From Zoogloea sp. (GTDB lineage Bacteria > Pseudomonadota > Gammaproteobacteria > Burkholderiales > Rhodocyclaceae), in NCBI GenBank assembly GCA_016703645.1, contig JADJBR010000007.1, positions 496,001 through 560,000 of the forward strand: a stretch of DNA of 64,000 nt, written 5' to 3'. The notes under the pieces are model-generated. The model did not search any database and was not told where the DNA came from. It saw only the letters and a program-made list of their open reading frames with translations. Positions 1-9,896 of this stretch are shown here, one piece after another. Each line of letters starts with the position of its first letter. Position 1 is the stretch's first letter. The position numbers were made by a program, and so were the translations under genes.

Positions 1-1253
1 CTCTCGACAAAGGTCGGACAATTCGAAAGGGCCAGCGTGGGCTGGGCGATGTATTTCTCGGGGTTGGCAATCAGGTACTTGCGGAAGGTCTCGATCTGCT
101 CCGTGGTGGAAGCCGGCCCGACCAGCATGCCGTAACCACCAGCACCGTGCACCTCCTTGACCACCAGCTCGGGCAGATGGGCCAGGGTGTAGGCCAGATC
201 TTCCGGCTTGCGGCACATGTAGGTGGGCACGTTGTTAAGGATCGGCTCCTCGCCCAGATAGAAACGGATCATCTCGGGGACGTAGGGGTAGATGGACTTG
301 TCATCCGCCACGCCCGTACCGATGGCGTTCGAAAGCGTGACGCGGCCGGCCCGATAGGCATCAAGCAGACCCGGTACGCCCAGCATGGAATCCTTGCGGA
401 AGTACTTCGGATCAAGAAAGTCGTCATCCACCCGACGATAGATCACATCCACGCGACGCGGCCCCTGGGTCGTGCGCATGAAAACCTGATCGTCCCTGAC
501 GAACAGATCCTGCCCCTCGACCAGCTCGACCCCCATCTGCTGGGCCAGGAAGGCGTGTTCAAAGTAGGCGGAGTTAAAGGCACCGGGGGTCAGCACGACG
601 ACCGTCGGGTCGGTCACGCCAACCGGCGCAAGGCTGCGCAGGGTATGCAACAGCATGTCCGGATAGTGCTCCACCGGGGCAACCCGGTGACGGGCGAACA
701 GTTCGGGGAAGAGGCGCATCATCATGCGGCGGTCTTCAAGCATGTAAGACACACCCGACGGCACCCGCAGGTTGTCCTCCAGCACATAGAACTCTCCTGC
801 CCCGGCCCGCACCACGTCCACACCGGCAATGGCCGCATAGATGTCACAGGGCACGTTGACGCCCTGCATCTCGGGACGATATTGGGCGTTGTTGAGCACC
901 TGCTCGGCCGGAATATGACCCGCCTTGAGGATTTCCTGATCGTGGTAAATATCGTGGATGAAGCAGTTCAGGGCCTTGACGCGCTGGCGCAGGCCGGCTT
1001 CAAGGTCTTTCCACTCCTGGGCGGGAATGATGCGCGGGATGATGTCGAAAGGAATCAGGCGCTCGGTTCCGGACTCCTCGCCGTACACGGCAAAGGTAAT
1101 GCCGTATCGATGGAACAGGGAATCTGCCTCTGCCCGCTTGCGGGCGATGCGGTCTGCCGGAGTTTCACTCAGCCACGCGGCGTAGCCCGCGTAATGCGCA
1201 CGGACACTCCCATCGTCCGCAGTCATTTCATTGAAGAATTTTGTGATGGCCAT
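1..1253 (-). CDS. Circularly permuted ATP-grasp protein (C-terminus beyond window edge)
   Basis: Read leftwards from the ATG at 1253, 417 codons stay open to the window edge, so the C-terminus is missing. The protein begins MAITKFFNEM and carries stretches typical of the circularly permuted ATP-grasp family (COG2308, DUF404/DUF407): NLRVPSGVSYMLEDR, a GPRRVDVIYRR segment and GTGVADDK. Family members have an ATP-grasp fold and are thought to form amide bonds, but the substrate is unknown. They usually sit in an operon with an alpha-E (DUF403) protein and a transglutaminase; those would lie off the left edge. A sigma-54 element and two NtrC-like sites lie upstream, which suggests nitrogen control. 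The family call is firm and the function is not. Confidence 0.88.
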   Translation of the reverse strand, partial: MAITKFFNEMTADDGSVRAHYAGYAAWLSETPADRIARKRAEADSLFHRYGITFAVYGEESGTERLIPFDIIPRIIPAQEWKDLEAGLRQRVKALNCFIHDIYHDQEILKAGHIPAEQVLNNAQYRPEMQGVNVPCDIYAAIAGVDVVRAGAGEFYVLEDNLRVPSGVSYMLEDRRMMMRLFPELFARHRVAPVEHYPDMLLHTLRSLAPVGVTDPTVVVLTPGAFNSAYFEHAFLAQQMGVELVEGQDLFVRDDQVFMRTTQGPRRVDVIYRRVDDDFLDPKYFRKDSMLGVPGLLDAYRAGRVTLSNAIGTGVADDKSIYPYVPEMIRFYLGEEPILNNVPTYMCRKPEDLAYTLAHLPELVVKEVHGAGGYGMLVGPASTTEQIETFRKYLIANPEKYIAQPTLALSNCPTFVE

Positions 1254-1300
1254 TAGCGCTCGCCTGTTATGTTGTGAAGCGGAGATACCACTTTTGGCTT

Positions 1301-1316
1301 AGCGAGAAGCATGCCA
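1301..1316 (-). promoter_or_regulatory. Sigma-54 (RpoN) -24/-12 promoter for the ATP-grasp gene
   Basis: On the minus strand the bases read TGGCATGCTTCTCGCT, which has the invariant GG-N10-GC spacing and matches TGGCAYG-N4-TTGCW except for one base in the -12 block. It lies about 50 bases before the ATP-grasp start codon. Activator sites stand 50-100 bases further upstream, the usual geometry for an enhancer-dependent promoter. Confidence 0.65.
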
Positions 1317-1367
1317 ATCCAAAAACCTTGATATACAAACGACTTTTCGGCAATTTGACCTGCATCC

Positions 1368-1382
1368 GCACCAGTTCAGTGC
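1368..1382. promoter_or_regulatory. NtrC-like binding site 1
   Basis: The bases GCAC-N7-GTGC match the NtrC core consensus perfectly on both half-sites. The centre is 19 bases from a second site. Both lie upstream of the sigma-54 element at 1301-1316, as expected for NtrC enhancers. Confidence 0.6.
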
Positions 1383-1386
1383 GAAT

Positions 1387-1401
1387 GCACCGAACTGGTG
1401 A
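1387..1401. promoter_or_regulatory. NtrC-like binding site 2
   Basis: The site reads TGCACC-N5-GGTGA over 1386-1401, that is GCAC-N7-GTGA, one base off the palindromic NtrC core. Together with site 1 it also makes a 9-base inverted repeat (1369-1377 with 1392-1400), so a hairpin is an alternative reading. Confidence 0.5.
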
Positions 1402-1610
1402 AGCCTCCATGCAGCAACTCGGTGCGTATCTGCCCCGGATACGTCTGCCCACCCGGCCCATACTAGCGCTCCGCCTGACTTCGGGCGAGCAGGCAAGGTC
1501 CGGCAGGCTCTTGAAATACGCCACAAGCCTGTGACAAATCTATTTCTAAAGACATAGGCCTGGCCGATACAATCCCGCCCGGCGGCATGTGCTGCCCATA
1601 GGATTCGATC

Positions 1611-3602
1611 ATGTCAAAGCCTCTCGCCAAGCGTTCTCTCCGCACCCGCCCTCTGCTTCTGGCGGCACTTGCCAGCGCCGCGCTTCCGGTTTTCGCCGAC
1701 GACAGTCTGAGTACCCTCAAGCAGATGAGCCTCGACGCACTGGCCGACCTGCGTGTCAGCACTGCAACCCACCGCAGCGAACGCCTGGAAGACACTGCAG
1801 CCGCCATTCACGTGATCACTGCTGAAGATATCCGGCGAAGTGGCGCCACCTCGCTACCAGAGCTGCTGCGTACGGTCCCGGGCCTGAATGTCGCGCGCAT
1901 CAGTGCCACCGAGTGGGCCGTGAGCGCACGGGGCTTCAACAACCAGTTTGCCAACAAGCTGCTGGTCATGGTGGATGGGCGCAGCGTATACACGCCCTTC
2001 TTTTCAGGCGTGCTGTGGGACGAATTGAATCTGGTCATGCAGGACATCGAACGGGTGGAGATCGTTCGCGGCCCCGGCGGCTCGACCTGGGGAGCGAATG
2101 CCGTCAATGGCGTGATCAACGTCATCACCCGCCATGCTGAAGATACCCAGGGTACGCTGCTCAGCGTTGTAGCGGGCGATCTGCAGTCCGAACTGGTTCT
2201 ACGCAATGGTTTCAAGGCCGGCGAAACCGGTCATGCGAGAGTCTGGGCCAAGATTCACCAGAATGATCGGCTGGCGCGCGCCTCGACCGACGACAGCGAG
2301 GACATCCGCTGGCGCGGCGGTAGAGCCGGCTTTCGTGGTGACTGGGAAGTGGGAGGCGGCACCCTGATGCTCGAGGGCGAGAGTTTCCGCGAGTTGAAGC
2401 GCGAGGAAAGGGCCTACTCCGGCGCCCACCTCCTGGGCCAGTGGTCCCAGACCCGGGGTGAGGCCCGGGACGAAGTGCGCGCCTACGTCAATCGTTTCAC
2501 CCTGGATCATTGGCGTGTTCTCAATAATGGTGCCCGCGCCGAACTGGACACCTTCGACCTGAGCTACCGCCATCATTTCAGCCCGGTCGGCCGGCACAAT
2601 CTCATCGCCGGGATCGGGTATCGCAATATCGCCAGCGATGCCGTGATGACGCCCCCTGCCGGCGTCAGCCGGAGCAGCCGCACCGATCAGCTATTCAGCG
2701 CCTTTGCCGAAGACACCCTGGCCTTGGCCGAGCGCCTTCAGCTAACTGTCGGGGTCAAGGTGGAGCACAACGAGTTCACGGGGGTTGAATGGCAACCCTC
2801 CGCACGCATGCGCTGGACCCCGGTCAAGGGCAACACCCTTTGGGCATCGGTGGCCCGCGCCGTGCGAACCCCCTCGATCATCGAAGACAGCGCACGCCTG
2901 AGCTCTTACATCCCGCCCCGCGCCTTCACCGGTGGCCTCCCCCTTTTCATCACCTCTCACGGCAACCCAAACCTGCAAGCCGAGAGACTGGTCGCCTATG
3001 AGGTGGGCTACCGGGCCCAGGTCACCCCCCGACTGAGCTTCGATGCCACGGTCTTCCTGAATGACTACGACCGCCTGCTGACCGTGGACATGATCGGCGC
3101 ACCGCGACTGGTACCGGGGCTGCCAAGCCCCTACCTCACCTGGAACGCCCAGGCAGGCAATGCCCTGCGGGGTACGGCTCGCGGTTTTGAACTCTCCATG
3201 GACTACCGTCCCGCCGACACCTGGCGCCTGCAGGCCAGCTATTCCCACCTGGACATGAACCTGTCCACCGAGCCCGGCAATACCGAAATCAACCCCCTAC
3301 GGGCCGCTGGGGAATCCCCCACCCACCAGGCTACGCTGATCGCCCGCCACGATCTGCGCCACGACCTGGAGCTTGATCTGCAGGCCCGCTACGTCAGTGC
3401 CCTCAGCACCTACGCCATTCCCGACTACCTCACTGCGGACCTGCGCCTGGGATGGCGGGCCACCAGCCGGCTCGATCTGTCCTTCAACGGCCGCAACCTC
3501 ATCGGTCCAGCCCGAAAGGAGTTTGGCACCAACCTGGTCAACGCCAGTGACGCCTACCTTATTCCAAGGGAATACTACGTAACGGCCAACCTCCGCTTCT
3601 GA
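1611..3602 (+). CDS. TonB-dependent outer-membrane receptor
   Basis: A 663-residue outer-membrane receptor. Residues 1-29 are a signal peptide ending near VFA. A plug domain follows (about 50-160) with the VITAEDIRRSGA segment, the LPELLRTVPGLNV motif and the VEIVRGPGGSTWGANAVNG signature. A 22-strand barrel then runs to a C-terminal phenylalanine (TANLRF), the usual outer-membrane insertion signal. The ligand cannot be read from sequence; siderophore, cobalamin and other ligands are all possible. It is the first gene of a three-gene set with a YfiR-like periplasmic protein and a hybrid kinase, so its role may be sensory as well as transport. The ATG at 1611 directly precedes the signal peptide. 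Confidence 0.92.
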   Translation: MSKPLAKRSLRTRPLLLAALASAALPVFADDSLSTLKQMSLDALADLRVSTATHRSERLEDTAAAIHVITAEDIRRSGATSLPELLRTVPGLNVARISATEWAVSARGFNNQFANKLLVMVDGRSVYTPFFSGVLWDELNLVMQDIERVEIVRGPGGSTWGANAVNGVINVITRHAEDTQGTLLSVVAGDLQSELVLRNGFKAGETGHARVWAKIHQNDRLARASTDDSEDIRWRGGRAGFRGDWEVGGGTLMLEGESFRELKREERAYSGAHLLGQWSQTRGEARDEVRAYVNRFTLDHWRVLNNGARAELDTFDLSYRHHFSPVGRHNLIAGIGYRNIASDAVMTPPAGVSRSSRTDQLFSAFAEDTLALAERLQLTVGVKVEHNEFTGVEWQPSARMRWTPVKGNTLWASVARAVRTPSIIEDSARLSSYIPPRAFTGGLPLFITSHGNPNLQAERLVAYEVGYRAQVTPRLSFDATVFLNDYDRLLTVDMIGAPRLVPGLPSPYLTWNAQAGNALRGTARGFELSMDYRPADTWRLQASYSHLDMNLSTEPGNTEINPLRAAGESPTHQATLIARHDLRHDLELDLQARYVSALSTYAIPDYLTADLRLGWRATSRLDLSFNGRNLIGPARKEFGTNLVNASDAYLIPREYYVTANLRF

Positions 3603-3677
3603 AGCCCCCGTTTTGCTTCACTTCGGTTTACCACTTCCTTTTTTGGCCTGTCGGGTGCGCAGCTTGGCTGCGGGCCT

Positions 3678-4216
3678 GTGGCTGCTGCTCGCCCTTTCGG
3701 CCTCCCCCAAGCCGGCGATGCGGGCCCGACCACGTTTGCCGAAACCGAAGTCAAGGCCGCATTTGTATATAATTTCGCCCATTTTGTGCGCTGGCCCGAG
3801 GGGAACATGGCGCGCAGCGGAGAACCTTTCCGCTACTGTGTTTTTGACGATACGCTTGCCACCCTTCTGGCCAAGGCGGTTGCCGGCGAAACCCTGGATG
3901 GTCGTCCCCTCGTCGTGCTGCGCCAGCCCGAGTTCCGCAACCTTCAGGAATGCCATTTGATCTACTTCGGCGAACAATCCGTGCTGGGCCCGACGCTCCA
4001 GGCAGACGTGCTCAGGCGTCTGACGGGCAGCGCGATCCTGACCGTCAGTGACCAACCCGGTTTTGCGGCCCGGGGGGGCATGATCACCCTTGTCCGCAAG
4101 CGCGGGCGCATCCATCCGGTCATCAACACCGACGCAACGGAAAGAGCCGAACTGCGCATCAGCGCGAAACTCCTCAACCTCGCCACCTTGACGCGGGACG
4201 GCAAAGGCGGTGTGCA

Positions 4217-4220
<4 letters not shown>
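3678..4220 (+). CDS. YfiR (DUF4154) family periplasmic protein, signal peptide in another frame
   Basis: The YfiR/DUF4154 fold is recognisable from VKAAFVYNFAHFVRWPEG, two cysteines (in FRYCVFD and ECHLIYFG), SAILTVSD and INTDATERAELRISAKLLNLA near the end. YfiR proteins are periplasmic repressors that bind the CHASE8-type sensor domain of a partner; the next gene encodes a kinase with such a domain. The GTG at 3678 gives 180 residues with no signal peptide. In another reading frame, from GTG 3655, lies a classical signal peptide (RSLAAGLWLLLALSASP). One base missing near the CCCCC run at 3712-3716 would join the two. The real gene therefore probably starts near 3655, and the frame change is either a mutation or a sequence error. 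Its stop overlaps the next start (GTGA). Confidence 0.82.
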
Positions 4221-6196
<1,976 letters not shown>

Positions 6197-6275
6197 CGCC
6201 CGGGACGGCCTGCTTCCCAATTGGGCAACACCTCACGTCGCGCTCAGCGCGGCCCCTTGCGGGGCTTCTCCACAT

Positions 6276-6312
6276 CTTGTCCACAGTCTTGCCCACCGCG
6301 TCTGTGGACAAG
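6276..6312. repeat. 11-bp perfect inverted repeat with DnaA-box-like arms
   Basis: CTTGTCCACAG at 6276-6286 is repeated in reverse complement at 6302-6312 with a 15-base spacer. Each arm contains TTGTCCACA, one base from the DnaA box consensus TTATNCACA. It lies just before rluA and could be a leader hairpin or a protein-binding site. Confidence 0.5.
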
Positions 6313-6323
6313 ACTGTGCAAGA

Positions 6324-7052
6324 ATGCGCCCTGTCCGAACGCCCTTTCGCAGCATGCACTCGCCGCCATTCCTCCAGCACCTCGCTGATCGTCCAACGCC
6401 GATTGCCTACAGTCCGCCTCCTGGAGTGCCGCCGATCCTGTATGCGGACGACGCCCTGCTGATCGTCGAAAAACCTTCGGGTCTCCTGTCCGTGCCCGGT
6501 CGTGGCCCGGGCCACGCCGACTGCCTGTTAAGCAGGGTTCAGGCCCTGTTCCCCGACGCACGCATTGTGCACCGGCTGGACATGGCTACCTCGGGGCTAC
6601 TGGTGTTGGCCCGGGGGGCCGAAATGGAACGCCGCCTCAGCATTGCCTTTCAGAAAAGGCAGGTCGGCAAGTGCTATCTCGCGGTGGTTGCCGGTCGGCT
6701 GACGCAAGATCGGGGCGAGATCCGGCTGCCCCTGATCACGGATTGGCCCAACCGTCCGCGTCAGAAGGTGGACCCGGAGGTGGGAAAGGCATCCTTTACC
6801 GAGTACGCGGTGGAGGCCCATTGCCCGGAAGAGGGTAGCAGCCGGGTAGCGCTGATTCCGCACACCGGGCGCTCGCATCAGCTACGCGTACATATGCAGG
6901 CAATCGGACACCCCATCCTCGGTGACGAGCTTTACGCCGACCCCGCAATCCGTGCCGCCGCACCGCGCCTGCTGCTGCACGCCACACGCCTGAGCCTGGA
7001 ACATCCGGTGAGTGGCCAGCGACTGAGCTTCGACAGTCCGGCCCCATTCTGA
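6324..7052 (+). CDS. rluA: RluA-family 23S rRNA/tRNA pseudouridine synthase
   Basis: Up to 242 residues. The catalytic aspartate lies in HRLDMATSGLLVLA, which is closer to RluA than to RluC/D. Other family motifs are ILYADDALLIVEKPSGLLSVPG at the N-terminus of the domain, HTGRSHQLRVHM and GHPILGDELY. RluA makes pseudouridine in 23S rRNA (U746 in E. coli) and in tRNA position 32. There is no S4 domain, which also fits RluA. The start is uncertain: ATG 6324 and ATG 6354 are both possible and neither has a clear ribosome-binding site. It converges on the fbpC gene. Confidence 0.82.
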   Translation: MRPVRTPFRSMHSPPFLQHLADRPTPIAYSPPPGVPPILYADDALLIVEKPSGLLSVPGRGPGHADCLLSRVQALFPDARIVHRLDMATSGLLVLARGAEMERRLSIAFQKRQVGKCYLAVVAGRLTQDRGEIRLPLITDWPNRPRQKVDPEVGKASFTEYAVEAHCPEEGSSRVALIPHTGRSHQLRVHMQAIGHPILGDELYADPAIRAAAPRLLLHATRLSLEHPVSGQRLSFDSPAPF

Positions 7053-7057
7053 GCACC

Positions 7058-7072
7058 CCGGTACAGTACCGG
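7058..7072. terminator. Small hairpin between convergent rluA and fbpC
   Basis: CCGGTAC-A-GTACCGG is a perfect dyad in the 31-base gap between the two convergent stops. It has no T tract, so a role as terminator is only suggested by position. Confidence 0.3.
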
Positions 7073-7083
7073 CCTGAAGCCCC

Positions 7084-8151
7084 CTAGCCCGGATACTTGA
7101 ACGCGATCACGTGATCGGCTTCAAGGCGCACACCGATCTTCTCGCCGAGCGCGTGGTTGTGATGGGATGGCACCAGCGAAAGCACTTCGGCACCACTGTC
7201 AAGGCGCAGGGTGTACATGATGTCGGCACCTCGGAACGCCTTATGGATGACCTCCGCGCGGGTCGGGCTGGCGTCGTCATGCACCACATCGTCCGGGCGC
7301 AGCAACACGTCCACTGAACAACCCTTGCCGCAGACCCGACACCCCAGGCTGCATTCCACGGGCACACCGGAATTCAGCGTGCCCATCTCGATTCTCACAT
7401 GACGCGCGTCCAGCACCTCACCCGGCAGGAACACCCCCTTGCCGACGAAATCGGCTACGAAGCGGTTGCCCGGTCGGTGATACAGGTTATAGGGCGTATC
7501 CCATTGCTGGATGCGACCTTCGGACATGACCCCGATCTCGTCGGCCATGGCAAAGGCCTCGTGTTGATCGTGGGTCACCAGCACCGCCGTCATGCCCTCT
7601 TTCTTGAGGATTTCCCGAACCTCGACGGACAGACGCTCGCGAAGATCCACGTCAAGGTTGGAAAACGGCTCATCGAGCAGCACCAGCTCCGGACGCGGTG
7701 CCAGCGCCCGGGCAAGGGCCACGCGCTGCTGCTGCCCCCCGGACAGCTCGTGGGGAAACTTCCGCCCCAGACCGCCCAGGCCCACCGTGGCAAGGAGCTC
7801 CTCGACCCGCGCCCCACGCTCAGCGGCCGACATCGCACCCAGGCCAAAGCCCACGTTGCGCTCCACGCTGAGATGGGGGAACAGGGCGTAGTCCTGGAAG
7901 ACCATTCCCACCTGGCGCTTCTCGGGAGGAACCCGCAGCCCGGGGGCACTCACCACCGCACCGTTGATCCTGATCTCGCCACCCGCGACCTCCTCGAAGC
8001 CCGCAATGCAGCGCAGCAGCGTGGTCTTGCCACAACCGGACGGCCCCAGCAAGCAGGCGATACTGCCCTGGCCGAGCTGGAAATCGACCCCATTCACGAT
8101 GGTCTGGCTGCCATAGCGCTGGACAACCGACCTGAGTTCAAGTTTGGACAT
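7084..8151 (-). CDS. fbpC: Iron(III) ABC transporter ATP-binding protein, FbpC-like
   Basis: A 355-residue ATPase when started at the ATG at 8151 (MSKLELRSV); the reading frame extends 65 codons upstream but overlaps the divergent permease gene. Walker A is GPSGCGKTT, the signature LSGGQQQRVALARALA, Walker B LVLLDEPFSNLD, and the H-loop lies in VTHDQHEAF. The C-terminal region contains RPDDVVHDD, typical of Fbp/Afu-type ATPases. An unusual C-x3-C-x2-C-x3-C cluster (CSLGCRVCGKGC) lies before that segment. The divergent gene encodes the membrane partner and a matching binding protein lies 1.7 kb away, so this is the energising subunit of a ferric-iron importer. Confidence 0.88.
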   Translation of the reverse strand: MSKLELRSVVQRYGSQTIVNGVDFQLGQGSIACLLGPSGCGKTTLLRCIAGFEEVAGGEIRINGAVVSAPGLRVPPEKRQVGMVFQDYALFPHLSVERNVGFGLGAMSAAERGARVEELLATVGLGGLGRKFPHELSGGQQQRVALARALAPRPELVLLDEPFSNLDVDLRERLSVEVREILKKEGMTAVLVTHDQHEAFAMADEIGVMSEGRIQQWDTPYNLYHRPGNRFVADFVGKGVFLPGEVLDARHVRIEMGTLNSGVPVECSLGCRVCGKGCSVDVLLRPDDVVHDDASPTRAEVIHKAFRGADIMYTLRLDSGAEVLSLVPSHHNHALGEKIGVRLEADHVIAFKYPG

Positions 8152-8156
8152 GGGAT

Positions 8157-8171
8157 CGATTATAATTCGCA
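8157..8171. promoter_or_regulatory. Fur-box-like palindrome with TATAAT between fbpC and fbpB
   Basis: CGATTATAATTCGCA matches the 7-1-7 Fur consensus TGATAATNATTATCA at 10 of 14 positions. It lies in the 37-base gap between divergent starts. The palindromic core ATTATAAT provides a TATAAT -10 on either strand (8161-8166 on the plus strand), so a bound repressor could block both genes. Confidence 0.5.
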
Positions 8172-8188
8172 ACAAGACGAAAAATCCC

Positions 8189-9841
8189 ATGACCGACAAA
8201 CACTTTCTCCTGCGTTCAGGACGCCCTTCAGCCCTCGTCGTCTCCGCCTTCATCGTGGCGCTGCTGGCCGGACTTCCCGTCGCCAGCGTCGGTTTCAATC
8301 TGTTCCTCGGCGGAACCACTGAAACCTGGGCCCATCTGGCCTCCACCGTCCTCCCCGACTACGTGCTGAACTCCCTGGCCCTGTGCGCCGGCGTGGGCGT
8401 GGGTGTGGCCATCGTGGGTGTCGCCACCGCCTGGCTCACCGCCATGCATGAGTTCCCCGGGCGCCGCATCTTCGAATGGGCGCTGGTGCTGCCCCTGGCC
8501 GTTCCGGCCTACGTCATGGCCTACGTGTATACCGACTTCCTGCAATTTGTCGGCCCCGTACAGACGGCCCTTCGGGATTTCTTCGAGTGGCGGCGTGGCG
8601 ACTACTATTTTCCGGACATCCGCACCCTGCCCGGTGCCATGCTGATGTTCATCTTCGTGCTCTACCCCTACGTTTACCTCCTCGCCCGCACTGCCTTCCT
8701 GGAGCGGGCCGGCGGCGTGCTGGAGGCCTCGCGCACCCTTGGCATCGGGCCCTGGCGTGCCTTCTTTACCGTATCACTCCCCCTCGCGCGCCCGGCCATC
8801 GCTGCCGGCGTCGCCCTGGCCCTGATGGAGACCCTGGCCGATTACGGAACCGTTGCCTATTTCGCCGTCAACACCTTCACCACGGGCATTTACCGCGCCT
8901 GGTTCTCCCTGGGTGATCGGGTGGCCTCGGCGCAACTCGCAGCCATCCTGCTCGGCTTTGTGTTGCTGCTGGTGGTCGTCGAACGCATCACCCGCGGCCG
9001 CGCCCGCTATCACAACACCTCCACCCGCCATCGCCCTCTTCCCGGCCGCCTGAAGGGCGGTGCCGGCCTGCTGGCCCTGCTGGCCTGCCTGCTCCCCCTG
9101 TGCCTGGGCTTCCTCCTGCCAGCCCTGCTGCTGCTGCGCATGGCCCTTGGCGAGGGCGATGCCCAGTTCGGAGAGCGCTTTGTCATCCTCGCACGCAACA
9201 GCTTCACACTGGCCGGTCTGACATCCGTGATCGCTGTGGGGCTCGCGGTGCTGCTCGCCTACAGCGCCCGTCTATCCGCCACCTGGCTCGCCAAGGGTCT
9301 CAACCGCCTGGTCGGCTTGGGCTACGCAGTACCCGGCACGGTCATCGCGGTCGGGGTGCTGATCCCGGTCACCCGGCTCGACAACTGGCTCGCCGGCCAA
9401 TGGCAGACCTGGTTTGGCTTCAATCCCGGCCTTCTCCTCACCGGCGGAATCGCCGCCCTGATCTACGCCTACCTGGTGCGCTTCCTCGCCGTCGCACTTC
9501 AAACCGTCGAGGCCAGCCTTTCCAAGATCACCCCCAGCATGGACGATGCCGCCCGCAGCCTCGGACTCGGCCAGGGTGACACCCTGCGCCGGGTGCATGT
9601 GCCCATTCTGCGGGGCAGCCTGTTCACTGCCAGCCTGCTGGTCTTCGTCGACGTAATGAAGGAACTGCCCGCCACGCTGGTGATGCGCCCCTTCAACTTC
9701 GACACCCTTGCGACCCAGGCGTATGTGCTGGCGTCCGACGAACGCCTCACCGAGGCCTCCACGGCGGCCCTGGCCATCGTCGTCGTCGGGCTCCTTCCGC
9801 TGATCGCCCTTTCGCGGCAGATCTCCCGCACCCGCAAATAG
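8189..9841 (+). CDS. fbpB: Iron(III) ABC transporter permease, FbpB-like (fused two-domain)
   Basis: A 550-residue membrane protein from the ATG at 8189 (MTDKHFLLRSG), with roughly 12 hydrophobic helices arranged as two permease domains. Each half has the cytoplasmic EAA loop that docks with the ATPase: EASRTLGIGPWRAFFTVSLP and DDAARSLGLGQGDTLRRVHVP. The fused two-domain form is typical of FbpB/SfuB/HitB ferric permeases. An earlier in-frame ATG at 8144 would overlap fbpC and is less likely. The gene converges on fbpA, with a hairpin between them. Confidence 0.9.
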   Translation: MTDKHFLLRSGRPSALVVSAFIVALLAGLPVASVGFNLFLGGTTETWAHLASTVLPDYVLNSLALCAGVGVGVAIVGVATAWLTAMHEFPGRRIFEWALVLPLAVPAYVMAYVYTDFLQFVGPVQTALRDFFEWRRGDYYFPDIRTLPGAMLMFIFVLYPYVYLLARTAFLERAGGVLEASRTLGIGPWRAFFTVSLPLARPAIAAGVALALMETLADYGTVAYFAVNTFTTGIYRAWFSLGDRVASAQLAAILLGFVLLLVVVERITRGRARYHNTSTRHRPLPGRLKGGAGLLALLACLLPLCLGFLLPALLLLRMALGEGDAQFGERFVILARNSFTLAGLTSVIAVGLAVLLAYSARLSATWLAKGLNRLVGLGYAVPGTVIAVGVLIPVTRLDNWLAGQWQTWFGFNPGLLLTGGIAALIYAYLVRFLAVALQTVEASLSKITPSMDDAARSLGLGQGDTLRRVHVPILRGSLFTASLLVFVDVMKELPATLVMRPFNFDTLATQAYVLASDERLTEASTAALAIVVVGLLPLIALSRQISRTRK

Positions 9842-9873
9842 AAAGGCCCCCTGTTGTCGAGGGCCTGCCTTTC
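9842..9873. terminator. Putative bidirectional terminator between fbpB and fbpA
   Basis: AGGCCC at 9844-9849 pairs with GGGCCT at 9861-9866, flanked by AAA on the left and CTTT on the right. It fills the gap between convergent stops at 9841 and 9897. Confidence 0.5.
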
Positions 9874-9896
9874 CTGCCAGCGGACGCGAACCGGGC

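Larger units (their letters stand above)
1254..1610. other. Intergenic region between divergent ATP-grasp and TonB-receptor genes
   Basis: This stretch of 357 bases carries no supportable gene. It holds the sigma-54 element and two NtrC-like sites that face the ATP-grasp gene. I could not find a convincing sigma-70 or sigma-54 promoter for the TonB receptor; a TTGAAA at 1511 has no good -10 partner. Confidence 0.6.

Noticed and set aside
147-1256. Long open frame on the plus strand opposite the ATP-grasp gene
   Set aside because: It is a high-GC antisense shadow; the minus strand encodes clear ATP-grasp family motifs.
1369-1400. Hairpin read as a terminator in the ATP-grasp/TonB gap
   Set aside because: No T tract follows on either strand and the flanking genes are divergent; NtrC sites with a sigma-54 element explain it better.
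6276-6312. Replication origin suggested by DnaA-like boxes
   Set aside because: Only two imperfect boxes, no AT-rich unwinding region and no dnaA, dnaN or gidA gene nearby.
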